A DNA stretch of 39,631 nt from Bacteroidota bacterium (GCA_024642705.1 JAHEAQ010000046.1:1-39631), one strand, 5' to 3'; positions 26,144-35,134 are shown, numbered from the stretch's first letter. The notes: generated from the sequence alone by a model not told the origin. Program-made: numbers and translations.

Positions 26144-28189
26144 TCAGTTAACCATTATTTCATCAAAAAATATCCAACATTTCTCTCCAGGTGCTTGGTG
26201 CCAAGGTGGATTTTTTAGATGTGATTTAATATTAATTTTTATAAATTGAACTTTTTGTTTTTCGAATTCCAAGGTAAAGTTTTTCCGTGAGCCTGAGTTA
26301 GGACCATCAGAAATAATATATGTTTTTTCAAAAATAGGAGTGTATTTATCGCCTTTTATTGACCCTAAAACTTCAATTGCTTCTGGATAAAAAATATAAC
26401 TCCCTGTATTTTCTAAGAAACCAATACTAATTCCTTCAATATCTTGAACCTTTCCTATATCCACACTCACACTTGCATGCTCTCCTTGATAACCAATCCA
26501 TTCACCATCTGAAAACAATAAAGAACCCAATTTTTGATTGTTCAAATTCTTGCTACCAATAGAAGCATATCTACTTTGTGGAGGATTGTTAAGTTTGATT
26601 GATTTTATTGGAATTCCAGCTTTCACAAATTGTTTTTCATTGATTAAACTAGGTTCCCAAGATTTCTTTAATGCTATAGCTCTCACTAATGTCGACTTTT
26701 TTATGGTCAATGGTTTTTCATATTTGATTGAATTAGAGTCTGGAATACTTCCATCCAAAGAATAGAAAATATCCACATTTTTAAAATTCAGGTCAATACT
26801 TACTTGAATACTGTCTTCAAAAATTTCAGAAGCAGCATTAATTACTGGCGCTTTCAAGGAAGCATCCGTAAAAATATCCTTGTTTATGTCAAAAATTACA
26901 TTTAGCCTCGGCTTTGCAAGTTCAATATCACTTGCATTATTTGCAGTTAATTCAGATTGCCAAATGTATAGATTTTGTAATTGAGGAAAGCTTAATAGTT
27001 TATCCATACTTGTTGAATCAACCTTGGTATTAAAAATATTTAAAGTTTTTAAATATTTGAATTCCTTCAACTTATTAATTCCTTCTGAACTTATAGTCGT
27101 ATTCTGTAATTCTAATTTTTCTAAATTAACAAATTTATTAATTAAATGAATGGTCTCATCATTTATGTTACTACCTGCAAGATTCAAATGAGCAATATTC
27201 TTCTTAACTTTATTTAATTGCTTTAGATCTTTTGCTTCTAAATCAATTTTATCCAAAAAATTAACATAAACACCTGAATTTTTTAAACTAATTGGATAAA
27301 TTTTCATCCCTTGGTCTACTAATTTGACCATGTATGTTGAATCTGGAGCCTTAACCTTATCAAATATTGATACCAAAGGCGGTGACAAAAACTTCGATGC
27401 TATCGACTCATAGACCTGAAAATCTTCCGTTTCAACTGCTTTATTTTCAAATGAAGCACCTTTACTTAACCACCATTCTATTAAAGCCAATTCATCTTTT
27501 GATAATTGCTTTTTTCCTTCTGGCGGCATATGTTCTTTTGCATTAAGTTCTAGATGAATCCTTTTCAACAAAGGACTTTCTAATAAACTATCTTTAAGAA
27601 TTACCATGCCTTCTTTTCCTCCATTCATCATTAGTTCTGGCGTCGTCATATTAAGATCCCCTTTCAATTTTGTAGGGTTATGGCAGGATATGCATTTCGA
27701 CTCCAATATTGGAAATATAATATCATCATAAAGTATGGCATCATTTATATTAGCAGTGACAACTATTTCATTAGATTCTAATAAGAAATTTTCACCATGA
27801 GTAATGCTACCTCCTAAATGACCCGTAATTCCTAAAGATATAGCAGTTAAAGTCAATAAACCAAAATAAACATTTTTACTTTTTGAACTCCTAACCATCC
27901 AAAAATGACTAAATAGCAACATCCAGCTTAATATTGTCAATGCAAATGCCGAAATTCTATGATTATTGACCAAATCACCGCCATAGTCTCCATTCCTTAC
28001 CAATAGTAGTCCTGTGATCAATGAAAAACTTGCAGTAATTGCTGCCATGAACAAAGAAAAAGTTTGAACATTTCTGGAATGTTTTTCTTTGCTCCAATAA
28101 AAAAACATTTCTAGCAAAAAACAAAAAATGAGGATTCCAATTGGTAAATGCAATATTAGTGGGTGCAATCGTCCTAAAAACTCCAACAT
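26144..28189 (-). CDS. DUF2231 membrane protein with cytochrome c, leucine-rich, chitobiase-like and C-terminal modules
   Basis: A 681-residue multidomain membrane protein. Residues 1-130 are a four-helix DUF2231-like region with conserved-looking histidines (His9, His14, His77, His124, His131) that could bind haem b. Residues 150-245 are a planctomycete-type cytochrome c domain with CISCH (Cys166, Cys169, His170) and distal Met221 in EHMPPEG. About 330-430 are short leucine-rich repeats. About 445-520 are a CHB_HEX_C-like/FN3-associated beta domain (YSLDGSIPDSNSIKY), and 530-681 is a module ending WIFFDEI, shared with the next gene upstream. The arrangement suggests a membrane electron carrier displaying binding domains in the periplasm. 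It is one base from the upstream gene and 15 bases from nagB. The redox role is inference. Confidence 0.75.
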   Translation of the reverse strand: MLEFLGRLHPLILHLPIGILIFCFLLEMFFYWSKEKHSRNVQTFSLFMAAITASFSLITGLLLVRNGDYGGDLVNNHRISAFALTILSWMLLFSHFWMVRSSKSKNVYFGLLTLTAISLGITGHLGGSITHGENFLLESNEIVVTANINDAILYDDIIFPILESKCISCHNPTKLKGDLNMTTPELMMNGGKEGMVILKDSLLESPLLKRIHLELNAKEHMPPEGKKQLSKDELALIEWWLSKGASFENKAVETEDFQVYESIASKFLSPPLVSIFDKVKAPDSTYMVKLVDQGMKIYPISLKNSGVYVNFLDKIDLEAKDLKQLNKVKKNIAHLNLAGSNINDETIHLINKFVNLEKLELQNTTISSEGINKLKEFKYLKTLNIFNTKVDSTSMDKLLSFPQLQNLYIWQSELTANNASDIELAKPRLNVIFDINKDIFTDASLKAPVINAASEIFEDSIQVSIDLNFKNVDIFYSLDGSIPDSNSIKYEKPLTIKKSTLVRAIALKKSWEPSLINEKQFVKAGIPIKSIKLNNPPQSRYASIGSKNLNNQKLGSLLFSDGEWIGYQGEHASVSVDIGKVQDIEGISIGFLENTGSYIFYPEAIEVLGSIKGDKYTPIFEKTYIISDGPNSGSRKNFTLEFEKQKVQFIKINIKSHLKNPPWHQAPGEKCWIFFDEIMVN

Positions 28190-28190
28190 C

Positions 28191-29018
28191 TTATTTAATG
28201 ATTATTTCATCCACAAAAATCCAGGTATTTCCAGAATCTCCTGGATGCCAATCTGGTAAAATTTCAGTTTTTTTCATTTCGATTTTGAATTTAGAAGTTG
28301 AAAAATCTGAATGAAAAGGTATTTTTGCAAATTGCATTTGTGCAGGGTCTAGTTCCAAAATAGGATCTATATTTTCCGATTGTACCAACTGAAATTCATT
28401 CGTAGCATCATTGTATCCAGAAACTACAATTTCTTGGGGACCAAAAATCCAGGATCCTGATTTTTTAAGTAGTCCTACTATCAATTCACCCTCAGAAATT
28501 TTTTCCTTTGTTACTATTTCAATTGTTAAATCACTGCCTTTAGTTGCTATCCATTTACCATCTCTATGATTCAAACTTCCTCGGTTGTTATCAAACAATG
28601 TATAGCTTCCATTTGCCTTATATTCATTTGGAATATAACTTTCAATCGTTAATTCTTTGAAATGAATTTTGTTTCCTTTATTAATAAATTCAAGAGATTT
28701 AGTTTCACTACTAATAAAATCTTCGTGAAATGCTTTTATCTTCAAAACTACGTCTTCCTTGATGGAAAATGGTTTTCTGTAAAGCATTGATTGTTCATTA
28801 GGTTCGCTCCCATCTAAGGCATAATACAGCTTCACACCTGGAATATCTAATTCCAAAGCTACTTTCATTGAATCCTCAAAAATGCAATTTTGAGTTTTGA
28901 TAATTGGAAATGCCAATTGAAATTCTTGTCCAAAAATAAAAAAAGAGTTTAGAACCAAGAATGCCATAATACTATTTTTAATCATGCTATTAAAGCTAAA
29001 CATTGCTTCAATTTTCAT
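28191..29018 (-). CDS. Secreted chitobiase-C/FN3-associated domain protein
   Basis: A 275-residue exported protein. A signal peptide covers about the first 31 residues. Residues 33-110 are a chitobiase C-terminal/FN3-associated domain with YALDGSEPNEQSMLY, and 115-275 are a module with DGKWIATKG, GSWIFGPQEIVVSG and WHPGDSGNTWIFVDEI. Both modules also occur in the C-terminal part of the following 681-residue protein, so this looks like a cut-down paralogue without the membrane and haem parts. The ATG overlaps the upstream stop as ATGA (29015-29018), and the stop is one base from the next start. It is probably a periplasmic or surface carbohydrate-binding partner; no enzymatic motif is visible. 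Confidence 0.7.
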   Translation of the reverse strand: MKIEAMFSFNSMIKNSIMAFLVLNSFFIFGQEFQLAFPIIKTQNCIFEDSMKVALELDIPGVKLYYALDGSEPNEQSMLYRKPFSIKEDVVLKIKAFHEDFISSETKSLEFINKGNKIHFKELTIESYIPNEYKANGSYTLFDNNRGSLNHRDGKWIATKGSDLTIEIVTKEKISEGELIVGLLKKSGSWIFGPQEIVVSGYNDATNEFQLVQSENIDPILELDPAQMQFAKIPFHSDFSTSKFKIEMKKTEILPDWHPGDSGNTWIFVDEIIIK

Positions 29019-30052
29019 ACACGATTCAATTTAATAGGATAGACATTTCCAGAATTCCATTGTGCGATGTATAAATTTTCATCTTCATCAACACAAACAT
29101 CATGTGGATGTTGGAACACTTTTAGAGTTTGGTACATGTTATTTAGCTTACCATTTTCATAAGTAGGAACATTTCCGCATGGGGCTGAAACCAATTTATT
29201 ATTCTCGTCTAAAATTGAAATAAATCCTGTATTTGGACTCCTATCTCCAGACCATATTGTGGCTAGATAAACTTCTTTTTTGTGAACAACTGCCCTGCAA
29301 ATATAAGCTCCTGGTAGATCTATAACCTCGATAAGTTTACCATCCAAAGTAAATCTTTTCAATTTGTTCTGATTTCTCGCAGTGATCAATAATTCTTCTT
29401 TCCCAGATCTCGTGTCAATTGTTACTCCATGTGCATTATCAAAATGTTCTTCGCCTTCCCCTCTTCCTCCAAAAAACCTTATCAATTCACCTTTTTGGTT
29501 GTATTGCATAATATATTGCTGTCCATAACCATCGGCTATATAAATGTCTCCATTAGAAGCAATTGCTGACTCTGTGGGAACATATTTTTCTTTTGCTTCA
29601 TAGACTCCCGTTTCAACTGGGTATGGTATTCTATAAATTACTCGTCCTTTGATATCTGTTTTGATCATTTCATGAAGGTTATTGTCGCAGATGTACAAAA
29701 AATCTTCTCCGCCTTCATTTTTTAGTGTTAAACCATGTGCCCCTGGATATTCTGTGCCCCATGTTTCCAATAGTTTTCCTGATTTGTCATATATTATGAC
29801 ATTATTTTTGGTATGGTTGGTCAATAAAATAATCCGACCTTGTGAATCTTGGACCATTTCATGGCAATCTTTTACAGGAACGTGCTGTGCATTGAGGGAG
29901 CCCCAATGTAAATCAATGGTATATTGGAAATTACCATGACCTATAATTATATCTTTAAATTCATTTCGATTACCTATAAACGGTAAATTAAACAATGATA
30001 ATGTCCCAGCTGAAAATGCTGCTGTTTTCTTGACAAAATTTCTTCTATTCAT
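29015..30052 (-). CDS. Tat-exported six-bladed beta-propeller (NHL-repeat) protein
   Basis: A 345-residue protein with a twin-arginine leader (NRRNFVKKTA, Arg3-Arg4, then a hydrophobic core to about 25). The body is NHL-like repeats: IILLTNHTKNNVIIYDKSGKL, GAHGLTLKNEGGEDFLYICDN, GDIYIADGYGQQYIMQYNQKG, FDNAHGVTIDTRSGKEELLI and the last blade HPHDVCVDEDENLYIAQWNSG. The D-x-H-G and HPHDV spacings resemble the peptidylglycine alpha-amidating lyase-like propellers. It may bind a metal or ligand; catalysis is not evident. The ATG follows the DUF1501 stop by ten bases and the stop overlaps the next gene, so it belongs to the same operon. Tat export suggests folding in the cytoplasm, often with a cofactor. 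Confidence 0.78.
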   Translation of the reverse strand: MNRRNFVKKTAAFSAGTLSLFNLPFIGNRNEFKDIIIGHGNFQYTIDLHWGSLNAQHVPVKDCHEMVQDSQGRIILLTNHTKNNVIIYDKSGKLLETWGTEYPGAHGLTLKNEGGEDFLYICDNNLHEMIKTDIKGRVIYRIPYPVETGVYEAKEKYVPTESAIASNGDIYIADGYGQQYIMQYNQKGELIRFFGGRGEGEEHFDNAHGVTIDTRSGKEELLITARNQNKLKRFTLDGKLIEVIDLPGAYICRAVVHKKEVYLATIWSGDRSPNTGFISILDENNKLVSAPCGNVPTYENGKLNNMYQTLKVFQHPHDVCVDEDENLYIAQWNSGNVYPIKLNRV

Positions 30053-30062
30053 AATTTAAGTT

Positions 30063-31550
30063 TTAAGCCAATAAATCATTGACAACATTTCCTGAAACAT
30101 CCGTAAGTCTAAACCTTCGGCCTTGATATTTATAAGTTAATTTTTCATGGTCTATGCCCAGCAAATTTAACATTGTTGCTTGAAAATCATGTACATGAAC
30201 AGGATCTTTGGTTATATTATACCCAAAATCATCAGTTTCTCCATAAACAATCCCTGGTTTGACACCACCTCCAGCCATCCATATGGAAAAGCATCTCGGA
30301 TGATGGTCGCGACCATAACTCGTATCATTTATTTTACCTTGAGAATAATTGGTTCTTCCAAACTCACCACCCCAAATCACTAAAGTTTCATCCAAGAGAC
30401 CTCGTTGTTTGAGATCCATAACCAAAGCTGCAGATGCTTGATCTACATCTTCTGCTTGTTTTTTTATAGCAACTGGAAGACCATCATGGTGATCCCAACC
30501 CATATGATACAATTGCACAAAACGAACATCTTTTTCGATCAATCTCCTTGCAAGCAAAGCATTTGCTGCAAAAGTACCTGGAACAGTCGCATTTGGACCA
30601 TACATTTTATAAGTCATATCACTTTCCCCTTCAACATTCATCACTTCTGGCACAGAAGTTTGCATTTTGTATGCCATTTCATATTGGGCAATTCTACTTG
30701 TAATTTCTGGATCACCAAAAACTTCAAATTGCTGGTGATTCAATTCTGCAATTTTGTCCAACATGTTTCTTTTAGTTGCCTTTGACATCCCATCAGGATC
30801 GTTAAGGTAAAGTACTGGATCTTTGCCTGATCTGAATTGAACTCCTTGATGTAATGAATGAAGGAAACCATTGCCCCAAAGTCTTGAATACAAAGGTTGT
30901 CCTGCTACTCTTCCAGTTCCTCTGGACAAGAGAACCACAAAATTTGGCAAATTTTGGTTTTCGCTTCCAAGGCCATAACTTAACCATGATCCAATGCTTG
31001 GCCTTCCAGGTTGCTGAGACCCTGTTTGAAAAAAAGTAATTGCTGGATCATGGTTTATTGCTTCCGTGTACATTGATTTAATGATACAAATTTCATCAGC
31101 TATTTTTGCAGTATAAGGAAGTATATCACTGATATAGGCACCACTCTGGCCATATTGCTTAAAATCGAAAATTGAACCAACCAAGGGAAATTTATCTTGA
31201 TTAGATGTCATACCTGTCAATCGCTGACCATTTCTTATAGATTCTGGCAAATCTTGTCCTCGCATCTGATTAAGAAGAGGTTTGTAATCAAATAATTCAA
31301 GCTGTGATGGTGCACCGCTTTGAAATAAACAAATCACTCTTTTAGCTTTCGGAGCAAAATGTGGCGCATTCAAGACTCCGTGCAAACCTGAAGTTTCCGG
31401 CGTCAAAATTCCATTTTTGGACGGGCTGAAAAAGCTCATCCCTAAAAGTGAAGCTAATGATGCTGTACCCAAACCAAGTGATGCCTTAGTAAGAAAGTTT
31501 CTTCTATTTAAGGTATATGCTCTTTCTTCAAGGATTTTTTGTTCACTCAT
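30063..31550 (-). CDS. Tat-exported DUF1501 protein (alkaline-phosphatase/sulfatase-like fold)
   Basis: A 495-residue protein with a twin-arginine leader (NRRNFLTKASLG, Arg16-Arg17). The mature domain is DUF1501, distantly related to the sulfatase/alkaline phosphatase superfamily: AKRVICLFQSGAPSQLELFDYKP near the start, MYTEAINHDPAITFFQTGS, PSIGSWLSYGLGS, FVQLYHMGWDHHDGLP, LVIWGGEFGRTNYSQGK and GRDHHPRCFSIWMAGGGVKPG. These Asp/His clusters look like a metal site. Most members lie beside DUF1549/DUF1553 cytochrome proteins, as here. The frame extends to TTG at 31559, but ATG at 31550 overlaps the upstream stop as ATGA and is chosen. The biochemical role is unknown; it may act on a sulfated or phosphorylated polysaccharide or with the neighbouring cytochrome. 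Confidence 0.87.
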   Translation of the reverse strand: MSEQKILEERAYTLNRRNFLTKASLGLGTASLASLLGMSFFSPSKNGILTPETSGLHGVLNAPHFAPKAKRVICLFQSGAPSQLELFDYKPLLNQMRGQDLPESIRNGQRLTGMTSNQDKFPLVGSIFDFKQYGQSGAYISDILPYTAKIADEICIIKSMYTEAINHDPAITFFQTGSQQPGRPSIGSWLSYGLGSENQNLPNFVVLLSRGTGRVAGQPLYSRLWGNGFLHSLHQGVQFRSGKDPVLYLNDPDGMSKATKRNMLDKIAELNHQQFEVFGDPEITSRIAQYEMAYKMQTSVPEVMNVEGESDMTYKMYGPNATVPGTFAANALLARRLIEKDVRFVQLYHMGWDHHDGLPVAIKKQAEDVDQASAALVMDLKQRGLLDETLVIWGGEFGRTNYSQGKINDTSYGRDHHPRCFSIWMAGGGVKPGIVYGETDDFGYNITKDPVHVHDFQATMLNLLGIDHEKLTYKYQGRRFRLTDVSGNVVNDLLA

Positions 31551-33874
31551 GATATACAAATTGATTCGTCTAAATTAAATATTGTCAAAGTTACAGACGT
31601 TATTGCTGCTAATATTTTTTCATCACCAGGATTTTCGATAACGAAAGATCCAATTTTTAAGAAATCTTTTATTTTCTCAGGTTCACTATCAAATAATTTT
31701 TGGTTTTCTTGGAATAATTCAAATAAAGTATTCAATTCCGCTTCATTGATTTTTCTATTTGTAATTTTCTTAAAAATACTTCCAATTGCTTCCTTTGGAT
31801 CACTGTTTACACTTAATTCATTATAAGCCAATACTCTTGAAGCTTCTACAATTTGAGGATCATGTAACAATACCAATGCTTGCAATGGAGTACTTGTAGA
31901 TTGACGTTTGACAATACAAAAATCTCTAGAAGCTGCATCGAATGTCATTAAACTTGGAGGAGGAACTGTTCTTTTCCAGAATGTATAAATGCTTCTTCGG
32001 TACAAATCGTCTCCTTCACCCTGCACATATTTAGCCGTGGAGCCACCACCGCCGCCTGTTTTTTCTTCCCATATCCCAGCGGGTTGATAAGGCTTCACAC
32101 TTGGACCACCAATTATTCTTTTCAACAAACCACTTGCAGCCAATGCTTGGTCCCTGATCATTTCAGCAGACATCCTTTTTCTATTAGATCGAGCTAAATA
32201 AATGTTTTCATAATCGACTGAACTTAAAAATTCATCTCTTTTAGAACTTTGTTGATAAGTACCTGATAAGACAATATATTTAATAAAAGCCTTTAAATCC
32301 CAATTCAAATCAATAAGTTTTAATGCCAAATGATCCAACAAAGCGGGATGACTTGGCAATGACCCTTGATTACCAAAATCATAAGAGGTCGAAACGATTC
32401 CTTTCCCAAAAATAATTTGCCAAATTCTATTTGCCGTCACTCGTGCCGTTAAAGGATTTTGAGGGTCAAATAACCATTGTGCAAGACCAAGTCTATTTTG
32501 TGGCAAATTCTCATCAAATTTCAATATTGCCTCTGGCATGGTAGGATAAACTCTTGTAGTTGGATTGTCATATGCTCCTCTACTTAACACAAAAGAAGCT
32601 CGCGGCTCAGGCATTTCCTTCATAATTAATAAAGGAATCTTCTTCATTGTATCCACATTGTTAATAAAGGTTAATTGTTCCGATATTTCAGTATCCGTAA
32701 GTTCAATAAAAGGCTCTGGCACAGCGCCATATCTTGGAATCAATCCTGCTTCTGGAACGCTATTAAAAAAAGCAAAAAGCGAATAATAATCTTTTTGAGA
32801 AATAGGATCATATTTATGATCATGACATTTAGCACATTCAACGGATAATCCTAGGAAAGCTGTGCCAAATGTTTGTGTCCGATCCGAAACATATTCTACT
32901 CTGTATTCTTCTGGTATGACCCCACCTTCTTGGGTAATTTTGTGATTTCTATTAAATGCTGTGGCAACAATCATTTCTCTTGTTGGATTAGGCAATAAAT
33001 CACCTGCCAATTGCCATAATACGAATTGATCATAGGGCATATTTTCTTTGAAAGCATGAATAACCCAATCCCGCCAGGGCCACATAATCCTTTCCAAATC
33101 ATCCTGATATCCATGCGTATCAGAATATCTTGCTAAGTCCAACCAATCCGCAGTCATTCTTTCTGCATACGCATCAGTAGCCAATAATTTATCTACGTAG
33201 GTTTCTATCCAATCCGAGTTTTTGTTGGACTCAATTTCATTAACATCTATTGGATCGGGTGGCAAACCTGTCAAATCCAAAGCCAATCTTCTGACTAAAT
33301 ATTCTTTTTCAGCAGGAGGACTCGCTGGTAAATTTTTACTTTGAAGCTTTGCTAAAATAAATTTATCAATATCATTTTTTACAAAATTAAGTTCATCAAC
33401 GACATGGGGAACTTTGTTTTCTGGTGCGATAAAGGCCCAGTGCTTCTTCCATTCCGCACCTTGCTCTATCCATTTTGTCAATAATTTTTTTTCAAAATTT
33501 GACAATGTAAGATTTGACTCTGGAGGTGGCATCACATCATCTAGATCAGAAGTAAAGATTCTATCAATAAGCACACTTGATTTAACATCGCCGGGAACTA
33601 TGGCAAAGTGGTCCAGTTTTTTACCAATTGCTGCCATTGCACCCTCATAAGTATCAAGTCTTAAACCTGCTTCTCTCTTATTTTCATCAGGGCCGTGACA
33701 CTTAAAACAGCGATCTGTTAGGATTGGTTTAATATGAAAATTAAAATCGATATGATCCGGTAAAACCTGAGAAATACCAAATTCTTGACTGTTAACAATT
33801 TTGCTTTTTGAACATGCAGTTATCATTATAACAACAAAGCAAAAGCTAATTTTATTCCACAAATTAATTTTCAT
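31547..33874 (-). CDS. DUF1549/DUF1553 lipoprotein with planctomycete cytochrome c domain
   Basis: A 775-residue exported protein. The N-terminus MKINLWNKISF through ITAC has a lipobox, with Cys21 as the lipidation site. Residues 45-145 form a planctomycete-type cytochrome c domain: CFKCH (Cys56, Cys59, His60) and a distal Met114 in VMPPPES. DUF1549 follows at about 165-365 and contains a second CAKCH (Cys346, Cys349, His350) within ECAKCHDHKYDPISQKDYY. DUF1553 occupies about 450-740 (NRLGLAQWLFDPQNPLTARV, FGKGIVSTSYDFG). It is a partner of the DUF1501 protein encoded next, with the genes overlapping by four bases, and it overlaps the GH130 gene upstream by 11 bases. It is probably a redox component at the inner or outer membrane; no substrate is known. 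Confidence 0.87.
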   Translation of the reverse strand: MKINLWNKISFCFVVIMITACSKSKIVNSQEFGISQVLPDHIDFNFHIKPILTDRCFKCHGPDENKREAGLRLDTYEGAMAAIGKKLDHFAIVPGDVKSSVLIDRIFTSDLDDVMPPPESNLTLSNFEKKLLTKWIEQGAEWKKHWAFIAPENKVPHVVDELNFVKNDIDKFILAKLQSKNLPASPPAEKEYLVRRLALDLTGLPPDPIDVNEIESNKNSDWIETYVDKLLATDAYAERMTADWLDLARYSDTHGYQDDLERIMWPWRDWVIHAFKENMPYDQFVLWQLAGDLLPNPTREMIVATAFNRNHKITQEGGVIPEEYRVEYVSDRTQTFGTAFLGLSVECAKCHDHKYDPISQKDYYSLFAFFNSVPEAGLIPRYGAVPEPFIELTDTEISEQLTFINNVDTMKKIPLLIMKEMPEPRASFVLSRGAYDNPTTRVYPTMPEAILKFDENLPQNRLGLAQWLFDPQNPLTARVTANRIWQIIFGKGIVSTSYDFGNQGSLPSHPALLDHLALKLIDLNWDLKAFIKYIVLSGTYQQSSKRDEFLSSVDYENIYLARSNRKRMSAEMIRDQALAASGLLKRIIGGPSVKPYQPAGIWEEKTGGGGGSTAKYVQGEGDDLYRRSIYTFWKRTVPPPSLMTFDAASRDFCIVKRQSTSTPLQALVLLHDPQIVEASRVLAYNELSVNSDPKEAIGSIFKKITNRKINEAELNTLFELFQENQKLFDSEPEKIKDFLKIGSFVIENPGDEKILAAITSVTLTIFNLDESICIS

Positions 33875-35087
33875 ACCTATTATTATCTAAAATTGTTAGA
33901 TTTCTTTTTATCATTTTTATTCTTTGTTGAACACAATCAAAACTGTTTTCTGCATCTTCTGGCGTATTCATGATGTAATCTATTAATTTTTCTTTAGAAG
34001 TTTCAGCAACGTGTGTTCTTGTATCCGAAGAAGCATAATAAATTAGTACAGTCCCATTTTCTTTTTCAATCCAACCGTTGCAAAATACAACATTTGAAAC
34101 ATCTCCTACCCTTTCTTTTCCTAAAGGAGCAATAAAATGCCTGCAAGGAGATCTAATAACTTTCCAAGGTTCTTCCAAATCGCATAAAAATAAATACAAT
34201 ACATACCTAAGTCCAGCAGCAGTTTTTCTTACTCCATGGGCCAAGTGAAGCCATCCAACTTCGGTTTTTAAGGGAGCTGGTCCCAAGCCATTTTTAACTT
34301 CTTTAATAGTATGATAAATATTGGGCTCTATAATAATTTGGTCTGTGAGAATAGGATTTTCAATGTCCTCACACATTTCCCATCCTATACCTCCACCTGA
34401 ACCCGTATCAATAAAGCCATCCATTGGTCTAGTATAGAAGGCATATTTACCTCCAACAAATTCTGGGTGCAGCACATAATTTCGCATTTGAATAGAATTA
34501 GATTTAATATTTGGCAATCTATACCATTTTTTTAAATTTTTTGTTCTAGCGATACCAATTGAAGCAATTGCAGCAGATAAATCATCAGGTTTGGAATAGT
34601 CTTTACTTTCTGAGCAGAATAAACCATAAATCCAACCATCTTCATGTTTAACCAATCGCATATCATATACATTGGTTTCTTTGATTTCATGATTCGGCAT
34701 TTCTAGTGGAAAATCCCAAAATTTGAATCTATCGACACCGCTGCTGCTTTCAGCAATAGCAAAAAAAGATTTCACATCATTAGATTCAACCCTTGCAGCC
34801 AAATAAATTTTATTGTTTAAATAAATTGCTCCAGCATTGAAAACACTATTGATTTCCAGTCTTTCCATCATTTGTGGATTTGTTTTGGAATCTAAATCGT
34901 ATTTCCAAAAAAATGGGACGTGCTTAGCAGTTAAAACTTCATTTTTATATCTGTAGAAAATGCCATTGTACCCTTTTTTTTTCCTTTTATTTATTTTCGA
35001 TAAGAATTTATCGTGCTTTTCAATAAGTACTTTGATTGTATTATTAAAGTGCTCATTATCATAGATTTTGATTTTTTTCATCTTCAT
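33864..35087 (-). CDS. GH130 4-O-beta-D-mannosyl-D-glucose phosphorylase
   Basis: A 407-residue cytoplasmic enzyme that splits beta-1,4-mannosylglucose with phosphate into mannose-1-phosphate and glucose. The sequence follows the Bacteroides MGP closely through a five-bladed propeller: YRYKNEVLTAKHVPFFWKYD, NAGAIYLNNKIYLAARVE, TNVYDMRLVKHEDGW (Asp142 probably the catalytic acid), LHPEFVGGKYAFYTRPMDGF, GSGGGIGWEMCED, HTIKEVKNGLGP, GWLHLAHGVR and VIYYASSDTR-like IYYASSDTRTH. This is the GH130_1 pattern rather than the mannosyl-GlcNAc phosphorylases of about 320 residues. The frame extends to a TTG at 35135; ATG at 35087 (or 35081) gives the family length. It is the first gene of the operon, 33 bases from a LacI-type operator. 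No signal peptide; the substrate must be imported. Confidence 0.9.
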   Translation of the reverse strand: MKMKKIKIYDNEHFNNTIKVLIEKHDKFLSKINKRKKKGYNGIFYRYKNEVLTAKHVPFFWKYDLDSKTNPQMMERLEINSVFNAGAIYLNNKIYLAARVESNDVKSFFAIAESSSGVDRFKFWDFPLEMPNHEIKETNVYDMRLVKHEDGWIYGLFCSESKDYSKPDDLSAAIASIGIARTKNLKKWYRLPNIKSNSIQMRNYVLHPEFVGGKYAFYTRPMDGFIDTGSGGGIGWEMCEDIENPILTDQIIIEPNIYHTIKEVKNGLGPAPLKTEVGWLHLAHGVRKTAAGLRYVLYLFLCDLEEPWKVIRSPCRHFIAPLGKERVGDVSNVVFCNGWIEKENGTVLIYYASSDTRTHVAETSKEKLIDYIMNTPEDAENSFDCVQQRIKMIKRNLTILDNNRYEN

Positions 35088-35092
35088 TAATA

Positions 35093-35100
35093 CAAAAATA
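35093..35100 (-). promoter_or_regulatory. Candidate -7 promoter element of the GH130 operon
   Basis: On the minus strand these bases read TATTTTTG, which fits the Bacteroidota TAnnTTTG consensus. It sits five bases before the GH130 ATG at 35087, so the transcript would be leaderless or start near the ATG at 35081. The LacI-type operator at 35121-35134 then lies at the -33 region. AT-rich sequence makes chance matches likely. Confidence 0.35.
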
Positions 35101-35120
35101 ATTATTAAAAAATAAAAAGC

Positions 35121-35134
35121 TGTGTGCGAACACA
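35121..35134. promoter_or_regulatory. LacI-type operator (copy 1) between GH130 operon and its regulator
   Basis: TGTGTGCGAACACA is a palindrome with a central CG; 12 of 14 positions pair (all but the G/A pair flanking the CG). Central CG and 14-base length are typical of LacI-family operators. It lies between the divergent starts of the GH130 operon (35087) and the LacI-family gene (35210). The same pattern, GTGnnCGnACAC, recurs at 39312-39325 and 39346-39359. Confidence 0.65.

Noticed and set aside
30180-30785. Plus-strand frames opposite the DUF1501 gene
   Set aside because: They are antisense shadows with no homologous motifs.
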